Source: Candidatus Abyssobacteria bacterium SURF_5 (lineage in GTDB: Bacteria > Abyssobacteria > SURF-5). Taken from it: DNA of 14,397 bases. Location of the stretch: positions 1 through 14,397 of the forward strand of contig QZKU01000126.1 of the NCBI GenBank assembly GCA_003598085.1, written 5' to 3'. Positions 1 through 7,702 of the stretch are shown piece by piece. Made by a program: the position numbers and the translations under genes. The notes under the pieces are model-generated. The model saw only the letters and a program-made list of their open reading frames with translations, was not told where the DNA came from and ran no database searches. Every line of letters starts with the position of its first letter. Within the stretch, counting starts at the first letter, position 1.

Positions 1-1
1 C

Positions 2-121
2 ATCTTCATCGCGCCGATCATGAAGCTCTCGCTTTCATTCGATCATCGGGCCGTCGACGGCGCCCCCGCCGCACGATTCCTGCAGATACTAAAAAGAAAT
101 TTAGAGGAGTTGAACTTCTGA
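2..121 (+). CDS. 2-oxo acid dehydrogenase E2 (lipoyl acyltransferase), C-terminal fragment
   Basis: Only the last 39 codons lie in the window; the gene begins upstream. The fragment contains the sequence DHRAVDGAPAARFL, which carries the HxxxDG catalytic signature of the dihydrolipoamide acyltransferase (CAT-like) domain: the histidine acts in acyl transfer from lipoyl-lysine to CoA. The reading frame ends with TGA right after a charged helix, as in normal E2 C-termini, so this end looks intact. Whether the complex uses pyruvate, 2-oxoglutarate or branched-chain oxo acids cannot be told from this piece. The family call is firm from the motif; the substrate is unknown. Confidence 0.9.
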   Translation: MFIAPIMKLSLSFDHRAVDGAPAARFLQILKRNLEELNF

Positions 122-219
122 TGGCGAAGCGTATTCCTTTCGGTGCAGGAATGCGTACGAGCGAGTTGAATTCATTCTCAAAGATTTCTTTCAGTTCCCA
201 TTATCCTTACGATCGATAA
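121..219 (+). CDS. possible 32-residue ORF coupled to the E2 stop codon
   Basis: An ATG overlaps the E2 stop codon (TGATG arrangement) and opens a 32-codon frame beginning MAKRIPFGAG and ending in TAA. An AGAGGAG purine stretch at 103-109 lies 11 bases before the ATG, so coupled translation is possible. I recognise no family. Its first part overlaps a 9-bp hairpin, and it may simply be spacer or the stump of a lost downstream gene. Low confidence. Confidence 0.15.
   Translation: MAKRIPFGAGMRTSELNSFSKISFSSHYPYDR
129..156 (+). terminator. hairpin after the E2 gene, possible transcript end
   Basis: Bases 129-137 (GCGTATTCC) pair with 148-156 (GGAATGCGT) around a 10-base loop, nine pairs with two G-T wobbles. 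It starts eight bases after the E2 stop, a usual place for a 3' hairpin, but no T-run follows. It is therefore not a classic intrinsic terminator; it could be a stabilising 3' hairpin or precede Rho-dependent termination. Confidence 0.3.
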
Positions 220-242
220 ATTCTCTTTTCAGCATTTCACTG

Positions 243-251
243 TGATATAAT
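243..251 (+). promoter_or_regulatory. extended -10 promoter upstream of the oxidoreductase operon
   Basis: TGATATAAT is a perfect TATAAT -10 hexamer (246-251) preceded by the TGn extension. No good -35 hexamer is seen at 16-18 bases, which fits extended -10 promoters. It lies about 77 bases before the ATG at 328 and is the best candidate start for transcription of the oxidoreductase, sulfur carrier and kinase genes. Confidence 0.5.
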
Positions 252-327
252 CAGACGCATCGCGACATCTCGGCCAGATGGAGAGCGTCGCACACTAATA
301 AATGAGGTGATCGAAAGGAGTAAACCT

Positions 328-2325
328 ATGCCTTTTGGATATATGGGAAAAGTGTTATGGGTCGATCTTGGCTCAGGAAAACTATGGGACGAGCACATTG
401 ACGAGCGAATATATCAGGACTTCCTTTGCGGATACGGGCTTGGCGCTCAAGTGATTTTTGAGCGACAGCCTGGCAAAGTGGATCCCCTGGGGCCGGAGGC
501 TATTATTGGATTCGCGACCGGCCTGTTAACGGGAACGGGCGCCCCATTCACCGGCAGATATATGGTCGTTGGCAAGTCCCCCCTTACCGGTACATGGGGC
601 GACGCGAATTCCGGAGGTCATTTTTCTCCGATGTTGAAGCGAACCGGATACGATGCCGTATTCGTAAAAGGAGTCTCGGAAAAACCCGTCCTCCTCGTGA
701 TCAATGACGGCAAATCGGAACTAATAGATGCATCTTTTGTTTGGGGGAAGGATTGCGTCGAGACCGAGGACCTGATCCGGAGCCGTTTAGGAAATGACAA
801 GTATCAGATAGCCTGTATCGGACCCGCCGGCGAGAAGCTTTCCCTCATATCAGGAGTAATAACCGATAAGGGCAGAGCAGCAGGACGCTCGGGGCTGGGC
901 GCTGTCATGGGGTCCAAAAAACTAAAGGCCATCGCCGTTCTCGGCGAGAGGAAAACTGAAATCGCAGAGGAGCAGCTTTTTTCGAAGATCAGATCGGCCT
1001 ATCTGCAGAAGTTCAAGAGGAAAGCGCCCTTCAAAGATAAGACGTCCGTCGACAACATCAGGTTTATGGGGAAAATGGTGCGCAGTTTCTTCCCCTTCCT
1101 TTTTGCCACGCCGCCGGCCACCTACAAGGAGCTTATCATGCGTTATGGGACAGCCGGCATGACCGCCTATTCCGCCGAGGCCGGCGATTCGCCAATAAAA
1201 AATTGGGGCGGAAGCGGCTATCACGACTTTCCTATCGCCTCCAAATCCTACCGGATAAGCGATAAGGAACTCCTTCGATATCAGGAGAAAAAATATCACT
1301 GCGCCTACTGCCCGCTCGGATGCGGCGGCATCGTGAATCTTTCAGGCGGCAAGTATCACGTGGAGCGGGGACATAAGCCGGAATACGAGACACTGGCTGC
1401 CTTCGGTTCAATGTGCCTGAACGACGACCTCGAAGCGATCCTGTACGCAAATGAGATTTGTAACCGGGCCGGACTGGATACTATCTCGACCGGAGCGGCG
1501 ATCGCTTTCGCTATTGAATGTTTCGAGAATGGAATCATTTCGGAGCGGGACACCGGCGGGATCCGACTTGGATGGGGCAATTCGGCCGCGATCATAGAGT
1601 TGACCGAACAGGTGGCCACGCGAACCGGCTTTGGCGATATATTGGCGGATGGCGTCAAGCGTGCCGCCGAGAGGATCGGAAAAGGTTCAGAGAAATTTGC
1701 AATCCATGCCGGAGGGCAGGAGCTTCCAATGCACGACCCCCGGTTTGATCCCACTTTTGGCACTGCATATCAGGTCGAGCCCACGCCCGGGCGCCATACC
1801 ATCTCATCGGATACCTATGTAATGCTTATGGAACTCCATAAAACATTTAAAGAAGTCATACCGGTGAAACAGGTCACCTTGAAATCCTCAAAATATTCCT
1901 ATGATAAGATCGGCGAGCACCAGGTGCTGAATAGTATCTATGTGCAAGTTGCGAATGGAGCAGGCGCGTGCATCTTCGGTCTGATGGTAGGAGAATACCC
2001 TCTATTCGAGTGGATAAATGCGGCAACCGGCTGGAAGCTAGCTACGCAAGATTTTGTCACAGTTGGAGAAAGGATACTGACCTTAAGGCATTGCTTTAAT
2101 GTCCGGGAAGGTATTCGGCCAGCCGATACACGGCTGAAAAACAGGGCCGTTGGAGAGCCTCCTCTTCAAAAAGGACCACTTTCAGGGGTGACTATAGACG
2201 AGCAAACGCTTGGCCGCCGCTATTATGAGAAGCTTGAATGGGATTATGAGACGGGTCTCCCCAGGCGGGAACGGCTCGAAAAACTTGGGTTGGATGGCGT
2301 GGCGCGGCTATTGTATAACAGATAG
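328..2325 (+). CDS. aldehyde:ferredoxin oxidoreductase (AOR) family protein
   Basis: This 665-residue protein matches the AOR family over its whole length. The N-terminal domain has the typical GYMGKVLWVDL opening and the stretch TGRYMVVGKSPLTG followed by SGGHFSPMLKRTGYDAV, the part that holds the bis-pterin cofactor. Domain 2 has C325-x2-C328-x3-C332, three ligands of the [4Fe-4S] cluster; Cys548 in GAGACIFG is the likely fourth ligand. Known members oxidise aldehydes to carboxylic acids with ferredoxin, or run the reverse reaction; the family also includes BamB-type and WOR-type enzymes, so the substrate is open. The ATG at 328 is chosen because AAAGGAG at 314-320 lies seven bases upstream; a GTG at 307 would add seven residues and would swallow that ribosome site. 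No signal peptide, so it is cytoplasmic. A MoaD-like gene follows 30 bases later. Confidence 0.93.
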   Translation: MPFGYMGKVLWVDLGSGKLWDEHIDERIYQDFLCGYGLGAQVIFERQPGKVDPLGPEAIIGFATGLLTGTGAPFTGRYMVVGKSPLTGTWGDANSGGHFSPMLKRTGYDAVFVKGVSEKPVLLVINDGKSELIDASFVWGKDCVETEDLIRSRLGNDKYQIACIGPAGEKLSLISGVITDKGRAAGRSGLGAVMGSKKLKAIAVLGERKTEIAEEQLFSKIRSAYLQKFKRKAPFKDKTSVDNIRFMGKMVRSFFPFLFATPPATYKELIMRYGTAGMTAYSAEAGDSPIKNWGGSGYHDFPIASKSYRISDKELLRYQEKKYHCAYCPLGCGGIVNLSGGKYHVERGHKPEYETLAAFGSMCLNDDLEAILYANEICNRAGLDTISTGAAIAFAIECFENGIISERDTGGIRLGWGNSAAIIELTEQVATRTGFGDILADGVKRAAERIGKGSEKFAIHAGGQELPMHDPRFDPTFGTAYQVEPTPGRHTISSDTYVMLMELHKTFKEVIPVKQVTLKSSKYSYDKIGEHQVLNSIYVQVANGAGACIFGLMVGEYPLFEWINAATGWKLATQDFVTVGERILTLRHCFNVREGIRPADTRLKNRAVGEPPLQKGPLSGVTIDEQTLGRRYYEKLEWDYETGLPRRERLEKLGLDGVARLLYNR

Positions 2326-2355
2326 GTTTTTCCTCACGCTCGAAGGGACGAGTTA

Positions 2356-2628
2356 ATGGTCAAGATACGCGTGGCAGGCATATTCTCAGGACTGCCTATG
2401 AACGAGCTATTGGAAGAGCGCTATCAGGCCGGAGACACACCTGCCGCCCTCCTCGGGCGACTCGATAAACGGAAAGCTGTTCAGAGGCGCTTTTTCAGCA
2501 AGGTGGTCAAGAGCGGCAACGGAATCTTTCTTCTGAACGGGAACCGGCTTGAACTTAACGATTTGAAGCAAAAGCAGCTTGCTGATGGCGATGAGATATC
2601 CGTGCTTTCTGCTATTGCGGGTGGTTGA
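2356..2628 (+). CDS. MoaD/ThiS-family sulfur carrier protein
   Basis: This 90-residue protein ends in Gly89-Gly90, the tail that MoaD/ThiS ubiquitin-like carriers need for adenylation and thiocarboxylate formation. The final third (NGNRLELNDLKQKQLADGDEI and SVLSAIAGG) has the usual beta-grasp pattern, with a DGDEI turn followed by a hydrophobic strand and the GG tail. MoaD-like carriers donate the dithiolene sulfurs of molybdopterin. Placed directly behind an AOR gene it probably serves the tungsto- or molybdopterin of that enzyme; this role is inferred from position. It could instead be a ThiS-like carrier for another pathway. No MoaE-like partner is in the window. The gene is slightly longer than the usual 75-85 residues and sits between the AOR and kinase genes in the same transcription unit. 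Confidence 0.85.
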   Translation: MVKIRVAGIFSGLPMNELLEERYQAGDTPAALLGRLDKRKAVQRRFFSKVVKSGNGIFLLNGNRLELNDLKQKQLADGDEISVLSAIAGG

Positions 2629-2648
2629 CTTTTTCCAGGGCAAGCTCC

Positions 2649-4481
2649 ATGGACACTGTCATTCCTAAGCTGGTTGTTGTAAAAGGCTTATCTGCACAAA
2701 CCTACTGTATTACTTCAGATTCCATCTCATTGGGTCGGGCATTATCAAATGATTTTGTCATATCAGCGGAGGGTGTATCACGGATTCATGCCCGGATTTT
2801 CAAGGTGGGAAGCGGATACCATATCGAGGATATGGGGAGTACCAATGGCACGTTCATTGGCGAGCAGCAGATAAAAAAGGAAACGGAGCTGCGGGATGGA
2901 GATGTAATCGGACTCGGCCGTTCCGTTGCCCTGAGCTTTGTTTTCCCGCTCAAACCGGAGAAGGAAGCGGCACAGATCCTGGATCTCTCAGATGAAGCAG
3001 AGCCGGTGATCAGGTCTGCCATCGATTCTGGCGAGCGCGAACCGAGCCCGCGGCTTATCAGCACGATTGAGATACCGTCGGATATCCAATTCTTGCGCCG
3101 GACCTACCAGCGGTTGGCACTTCTGTACCAGGTGAACAATTCGGTAGGCTCGATGACCGATTTGGATCAATTATTTGAACGCATAGCCGTCATTGTGGTG
3201 AATCTGAAGAAAGCAGACAGAGTTGCCATCTTACTGCAGGACGAGCAAAAAGAGTTGGTTCCGGCGGTGGTCAAGGAAAAGGCCGAAGGTGCTGTGCATC
3301 ACCCGATGCACGTCAATCGAGCGATCGTACAGAAAGTTATCGGGGAGGGTATCGGAATCCTCAGCGACGATGGGAATGATCCCCGTGGTGCTGAGGGTCA
3401 TTCCGGCAGGGGCGTCATCGGCAGCGTCATATGCGGGCCGCTCAAGCGTAAGGAAAAAATCATCGGCGCAATCTACGTGGCCTGTTTGAATCAGAATGAA
3501 GAGTTTGATGAAGAAGACTTGAAGCTGCTGATTGCCGTGTGCAATGAAGCGTCGATCGTCATCGACAACGCGTATTCGTATCGGGAGATTGAGGAATTGA
3601 ACAAGGGGCTCGAGGAGAAAGTGCGACAACGCACAGCGGACCTTGAGCGCGCGCTGGAGAATCTGAAAGATGCCCAGTTGCAGCTCGTTCAATCTGAACG
3701 GGCATCCGCCGTAGCTCAATTGCTCTCCGGCATCGCCCACGAAATAAACAACCCCGTAAACTACATCATGAACGGCATTGACTCGCTCAGCCGCTATGTC
3801 CGAGAGCTTCGTTGGATGAACGAAAGCTACTGTCAGGCGGCGCGGCAGGCCGGTCTCGACTTGAGCGAGATCGAAGCGGAGGCGGATAGATTAAATTTCT
3901 CTGAACATATGTCTATGCTAAGCGACCTGCTGTTGGCCATTCATGACGGTGCCAGGCGAACCGCTGAGATCGTTCAGTCGCTTCGCGGTTTCTCGCGTAC
4001 CGGTGAATCTGAGATCAAGGAAATCGATCTGAATCAGACAATCGACGAATCTTTGCGGTTGCTGTCGTATCGATTGAAGGAGGGGGTGACGGTAGAAATT
4101 GAGAAAGGCGATATTCCCCTTCATTCCTGCTACGCGTCGCAGATGGGCCAGGTGTTCCTCAACCTGCTCGATAACGCCGAGCAGGCAATCGGTCAGGACG
4201 GACGAATTCTCATCAAGACGTGGTGCGATCCATCATGGGTTTTCATTAGCATATCGGATTCGGGAAAAGGAATCGCACCTGAAATCATCCCGAAGATCTT
4301 CGATCCCTTCTTCACAACGAAGACTGAAAATGGGGGCATTGGTCTTGGCCTTTCGATCAGTATGGCCATTGTAAAGCGCCATGGAGGAGATATCAGAGTG
4401 CAGAGCGAACCAGGATCTGGAACGACTTTTACGATATCGCTTCCCCGAGAAGCAAAACCGGGTGCAGCCGAGCGGGGCTGA
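2649..4481 (+). CDS. soluble FHA-GAF sensor histidine kinase
   Basis: A 610-residue protein with no membrane segment or signal peptide. Residues ~10-95 form an FHA domain with the conserved Gly29-Arg30, Ser44-Arg45-x-His47 and Asn66-Gly67 that read phosphothreonine. Residues ~169-308 look like a GAF domain (FERIAVIVVNLKKADRVAIL through IIGAIYVA). A charged coiled coil (~310-350) leads into the dimerisation/phosphoacceptor helix with HEINNP (His364), then the ATPase domain: N box FLNLLDNAEQA (~505-509), DSGKGI (from Asp537), FDPFFTTK and GIGLGLS. It should autophosphorylate in the cytoplasm and pass phosphate to a receiver domain. The ATG at 2649 is preferred, with AGGG eight bases upstream; a TTG at 2625 overlapping the moaD-like stop would add eight residues. 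The next kinase gene starts four bases after its stop. The ligand of the GAF domain is unknown. Confidence 0.9.
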   Translation: MDTVIPKLVVVKGLSAQTYCITSDSISLGRALSNDFVISAEGVSRIHARIFKVGSGYHIEDMGSTNGTFIGEQQIKKETELRDGDVIGLGRSVALSFVFPLKPEKEAAQILDLSDEAEPVIRSAIDSGEREPSPRLISTIEIPSDIQFLRRTYQRLALLYQVNNSVGSMTDLDQLFERIAVIVVNLKKADRVAILLQDEQKELVPAVVKEKAEGAVHHPMHVNRAIVQKVIGEGIGILSDDGNDPRGAEGHSGRGVIGSVICGPLKRKEKIIGAIYVACLNQNEEFDEEDLKLLIAVCNEASIVIDNAYSYREIEELNKGLEEKVRQRTADLERALENLKDAQLQLVQSERASAVAQLLSGIAHEINNPVNYIMNGIDSLSRYVRELRWMNESYCQAARQAGLDLSEIEAEADRLNFSEHMSMLSDLLLAIHDGARRTAEIVQSLRGFSRTGESEIKEIDLNQTIDESLRLLSYRLKEGVTVEIEKGDIPLHSCYASQMGQVFLNLLDNAEQAIGQDGRILIKTWCDPSWVFISISDSGKGIAPEIIPKIFDPFFTTKTENGGIGLGLSISMAIVKRHGGDIRVQSEPGSGTTFTISLPREAKPGAAERG

Positions 4482-4485
4482 CATT

Positions 4486-5574
4486 ATGCAAAGGGAACCT
4501 ATTCTCTACGTTGATGACGACCACAACAATCTTATCGTCTTTAGGACTGCTTTCCTCGATTATTTCGATGTCTGTGCCTGCTCTTCGGCTGAAGAAGCCC
4601 TCTCCCTTTGCGAGCGGCGCGAATTCCCTGTCATTATCGCCGATCAGCGAATGCCCGGAATGAAGGGGACTGATTTTCTGGAAATCGTCAAGGAGAAGTA
4701 CCCGCTGACGATTCGAATGATACTCACAGCGTACACCGATGTGGTAGACGTTCTTGATGCCATTAATAAAGGCAGCGTGTACAAGTACCTGACAAAGCCG
4801 TGGCGAACTGAGGACTTGCTCATGACGCTGCACCGGGCGCTCGAGGCGTACCATCTGTCACAGGAGAACCGCCGCTTAACCGATCAATTGATCGAGGCGG
4901 CCAAATTGTCGGTGCTTGGTCAATTTTCTGCGGGAATCGCACATGAGATAAGGAACGAACTGAGTTTGATCACATTGGCTGAACTCATTCGAGAGAAGTA
5001 CCCGAAAGACGAGATGCTCCAGCGCTATTCTGCAATTCTGCTCGAAGCCCGCGACCATCTGCTGGAAATTGTGAACGAGGTCACGAATGTGGCGCGTGGA
5101 GTGGAGCCTTCATGCGAGAAAAAGCCGGTTCCGCTGGCTGAGATTATTCAAAACGCGCTTTCCCTTGTCAGGTACGACAGGAATTTCGACGGCAAAACCC
5201 TGGTTGAGAAGGTTTCGCAAAATCCTGTCATCTCAGGCGACAAGGGCAAGTTGCGCCAGGTATTTATCAATGTCCTGCAGAATGCCGCTCATGCAACCGA
5301 TTCTTGCAACCAGGGCGTCATTACAATCGAAACCCTCGAAGAACCTGGCTTCGGCGTGGTGGCAATTAGCGACAACGGGTGCGGGATCGCACCGGAGAAC
5401 ATGGCCCGCATTTGGGAACCATTCTTTACCACCAAACAGGAGCATGGAACCGGGCTGGGCCTGGATATCTGCCAAAAGATTCTCCATGCGCACAATGGAC
5501 GTATTGAGTGCACCGATTCCAGTCCGGACGGGACAACCTTTAAGGTCTGGCTGCCGCTGCACCGCCAAGATTGA
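4486..5574 (+). CDS. hybrid kinase with N-terminal receiver domain (REC-HisKA-HATPase)
   Basis: This 362-residue soluble protein starts with a receiver domain (~4-120): acidic DDD near the N-terminus, phosphoacceptor Asp53 in IIADQRMPGM, and Lys104 in YLTKPW. The DQRMPG form is common in receivers of RpfG/HupR-like proteins. A kinase core follows: SAGIAHEIRNELS with His153, N box QVFINVLQNAAHA, DNGCGI, EPFFTTK and GTGLGLDI. In the H box, Glu158 stands where most HisKA domains have proline (HEIRNP). The ATG at 4486 is four bases after the stop of the FHA-GAF kinase, so the two are surely co-transcribed and perhaps translationally coupled. The likely role is to take phosphate from the FHA-GAF kinase and alter its own kinase or phosphatase activity (inference). 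There is no DNA-binding domain. Confidence 0.9.
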   Translation: MQREPILYVDDDHNNLIVFRTAFLDYFDVCACSSAEEALSLCERREFPVIIADQRMPGMKGTDFLEIVKEKYPLTIRMILTAYTDVVDVLDAINKGSVYKYLTKPWRTEDLLMTLHRALEAYHLSQENRRLTDQLIEAAKLSVLGQFSAGIAHEIRNELSLITLAELIREKYPKDEMLQRYSAILLEARDHLLEIVNEVTNVARGVEPSCEKKPVPLAEIIQNALSLVRYDRNFDGKTLVEKVSQNPVISGDKGKLRQVFINVLQNAAHATDSCNQGVITIETLEEPGFGVVAISDNGCGIAPENMARIWEPFFTTKQEHGTGLGLDICQKILHAHNGRIECTDSSPDGTTFKVWLPLHRQD

Positions 5575-5647
5575 CCGGGTACTGATTTCTGATCAAAAGG
5601 AAAAAGGGCCAGTCGCTTAAGATGCGGTTCCACATTGCAGGAAACAG

Positions 5648-5656
5648 TGGTATAAT
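5648..5656 (+). promoter_or_regulatory. extended -10 promoter for the single-domain response regulator
   Basis: TGGTATAAT has a perfect TATAAT (5651-5656) preceded by TGn. No convincing -35 hexamer lies at the usual spacing. It sits 59 bases before the ATG at 5715, in the 140-base gap after the REC-kinase gene, and suggests that the next gene can be expressed separately. Confidence 0.55.
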
Positions 5657-5714
5657 TGAACTGGGTTAATCAAAACGCGCAGTTGTTTCGCATATTCAGG
5701 AAGGGGGGCTCGAA

Positions 5715-6104
5715 ATGAATAACAGGCAATCAATCCTCCTCGTTGACGATGACCAGGAATTCCGGAAGGCAATGAAAAAGATGTTCGAAAAGTCCGGCTA
5801 TGATGTGACTGTCGCCGCCGACGGGCAGGAGGCGCTGGTTGCCCTATCGGGAAAATCCTTCGACCTGATCATATCGGACTTGCGAATGCCTAATCTGAAC
5901 GGCATGGAACTGATGGAAGAATTGAAACGGCGCAAGATAAACCTGCCGGTCATCTTTATCACGGCCTATGGTGAAGTTGAATCGTACATGGACCTTATGA
6001 ATTTGGGAGCTTTCGAATATATTAATAAGCCGGTAAAGGGACATGAGATCCTGGGGGTCGTGCGAAAGGCGCTGGAATCCGCAAGTCCATCCGATAGGAT
6101 TTAA
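5715..6104 (+). CDS. single-domain response regulator (CheY-like)
   Basis: The 129-residue protein is only a receiver domain: acidic Asp11-Asp12-Asp13, phosphoacceptor Asp55 in ISDLRMPNLNG, switch Thr83 (FITAYG), Tyr102 and Lys105 in the YINKP motif. There is no output domain, so it acts by protein contact or as a phosphate shuttle or sink. The ATG is supported by an AAGGGGGG ribosome site seven bases upstream. It lies between a soluble kinase pair and a membrane kinase/NtrC pair; which kinase phosphorylates it cannot be told from sequence. A 184-base spacer without a convincing terminator follows. Confidence 0.92.
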   Translation: MNNRQSILLVDDDQEFRKAMKKMFEKSGYDVTVAADGQEALVALSGKSFDLIISDLRMPNLNGMELMEELKRRKINLPVIFITAYGEVESYMDLMNLGAFEYINKPVKGHEILGVVRKALESASPSDRI

Positions 6105-6227
6105 ACGTCGGAGACTTTTCCTCCATCCACATTGCAAGTCGTCCTGGCCAAGTGTCTTCCAGACAAACAGCGGGTCCCGCCGCCCCAAGATTTCTCTGGA
6201 TTGCCGCTGTTACGACCAATCGCCGAA

Positions 6228-6257
6228 TTGACAGAAGCATTGACGAGCACCTATACT
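6228..6257 (+). promoter_or_regulatory. sigma-70-type promoter for the membrane kinase/NtrC pair
   Basis: TTGACA (6228-6233) is a perfect -35 hexamer and TATACT (6252-6257) a near-perfect -10, spaced by 18 bases. The predicted start of transcription is near 6264, giving a short leader of about 25 bases before the ATG at 6289. Confidence 0.65.
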
Positions 6258-6288
6258 GTTACATAGGCACGTGTGCAGAACCAAGAAG

Positions 6289-7701
6289 ATGAAGTGGCAT
6301 AAATCTCTCATATTCAAAATCCTCCTCTGCTGTTTCATTTTGACGTTTTGCCTCGTTGGAAGTATCTTTGGCGTCCTCTACCGTTACCAGCAGAGCATTC
6401 TTTCGGAGATGGATGAGAAAAGCTCCGAAATACTGCGAGGAATTCAGGTCCAACTGACAAACCTGGAGGACGCAAGAACCCCAAGTGAAATCCTGCACAA
6501 CCGTCTTTCCGATTTGAAGTCTCGACATGGAGTCGATGCGATTATTGTATATGATTCGGAAAAACAGGTGGTTTCAAGCACTGATTCGGACCAGATGCCC
6601 GTTCTTGAATTTGGGATTCCGGAGCGCGCACAAGTGGTTGTGGTAGAACCAACGGAGGGAAGAAAAATAACGGCATATTTTCAAACCTTTCCGTTGATGG
6701 TAGGATCCAATCCTGTAGGGTATGTCCGGATCGCTCTCGCCATCGCTCCGCAAACTCACCTCGTGAAAGCCCTCCAGAGCAAGACCCTCATTACGCTGGT
6801 GCTTCTGTTTGTTGGAACGATAATCGTCCTTTGCTCCTTGATTTTTAAAATTCTCCGGCCGCTCCAGACCATGGCGCGAACCTGCCAGGAAATAAGTGAA
6901 GGTAACCTTCACGAACTCGACATTCGACCGAATGCGAGCGAAGTCCTCGTGCTGGAAATGAAGTTCAACGAGATGGTTGAGGCCCTGAAGGTGAAGGCGA
7001 AAATGGAGCAAAAGCTCGCCCAGACTCAGCGCCTGTGCGCCATCGGGAACCTGGCAGCCGGGATTGCCCATGAAATCGGGAATCCTCTGAATGGTATCAA
7101 GCTTACCGTTTCGCATGTCAAGGACTTGTTTTCCGCGCGCGAACTGAGTGACGAATCTTTTCATAAATACACAGATACGATTATTAAAGAAGTAAACCGG
7201 CTGGATGGGATTGTTCGTGATTTCCTGATGTTTGCAAAAGAGCGAGAGCTTGCGCTGCAGCCTTATCGGATCGACAAACTGCTCCACGAGACCGTCCGCT
7301 TGATCGAGAAAGACGCCTCCAAGAGGGGCATCCGCATCGAAACGGATATTCAGGCGATCAGCCGAGAGGCGCTCATAGACCCGCAACTCCTGAAAAGTGC
7401 TTTACTTAATATCATCATCAACGCGATGGACGCGTCAGACGGCAGCGGAAAAATCAGGCTTGTCTCGACGGATTCCTGCGATACATGCAGGATAGAGGTG
7501 ATCGATCAAGGCGTAGGTATCCCCGCCGAGATACTGAGCCGAATATTCGATCCATATTTTTCCACCAAGTCTTCAGGAACCGGATTGGGGCTCTCGCTGA
7601 CCAAAATGATTATCGAGAAACATGACGGCGATATTTCCATCGAGAGCACCGTGGGAAAAGGGACCAAGGTTATTATCACCCTGCCGATGAAAGGAATGTG
7701 A
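6289..7701 (+). CDS. membrane sensor histidine kinase
   Basis: A 470-residue inner-membrane kinase. Residues ~7-31 form the first membrane helix, ~32-165 a periplasmic sensor domain I cannot name, and ~166-188 the second helix. A HAMP-like linker (~190-240, LRPLQTMARTCQEISEGNL) follows, then GIAHEIGNPLNG with His261 and the ATPase motifs LLNIIINAMDAS, DQGVGIP, FDPYFSTK and GTGLGLSL. The architecture matches AtoS/NtrB-like partners of sigma-54 activators. The ATG at 6289 is chosen because the hydrophobic helix follows it directly; a GTG at 6271 would add six residues, and neither start has a strong ribosome site. The stop codon is one base before the GTG of the NtrC-type gene, so the two form a coupled cognate pair. 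Confidence 0.92.
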   Translation: MKWHKSLIFKILLCCFILTFCLVGSIFGVLYRYQQSILSEMDEKSSEILRGIQVQLTNLEDARTPSEILHNRLSDLKSRHGVDAIIVYDSEKQVVSSTDSDQMPVLEFGIPERAQVVVVEPTEGRKITAYFQTFPLMVGSNPVGYVRIALAIAPQTHLVKALQSKTLITLVLLFVGTIIVLCSLIFKILRPLQTMARTCQEISEGNLHELDIRPNASEVLVLEMKFNEMVEALKVKAKMEQKLAQTQRLCAIGNLAAGIAHEIGNPLNGIKLTVSHVKDLFSARELSDESFHKYTDTIIKEVNRLDGIVRDFLMFAKERELALQPYRIDKLLHETVRLIEKDASKRGIRIETDIQAISREALIDPQLLKSALLNIIINAMDASDGSGKIRLVSTDSCDTCRIEVIDQGVGIPAEILSRIFDPYFSTKSSGTGLGLSLTKMIIEKHDGDISIESTVGKGTKVIITLPMKGM

Positions 7702-7702
7702 C

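Noticed and set aside
3113-3130. TTGGCAC sequence resembling a -24 element
   Set aside because: It lies inside the FHA-GAF kinase gene and has no GC at the -12 position.
5624-5640. Possible sigma-54 promoter (GG ... ATTGCA) before the single-domain regulator
   Set aside because: The GG and GC elements are 11 bases apart instead of the strict 12, and the -24 part does not resemble TGGCAC.
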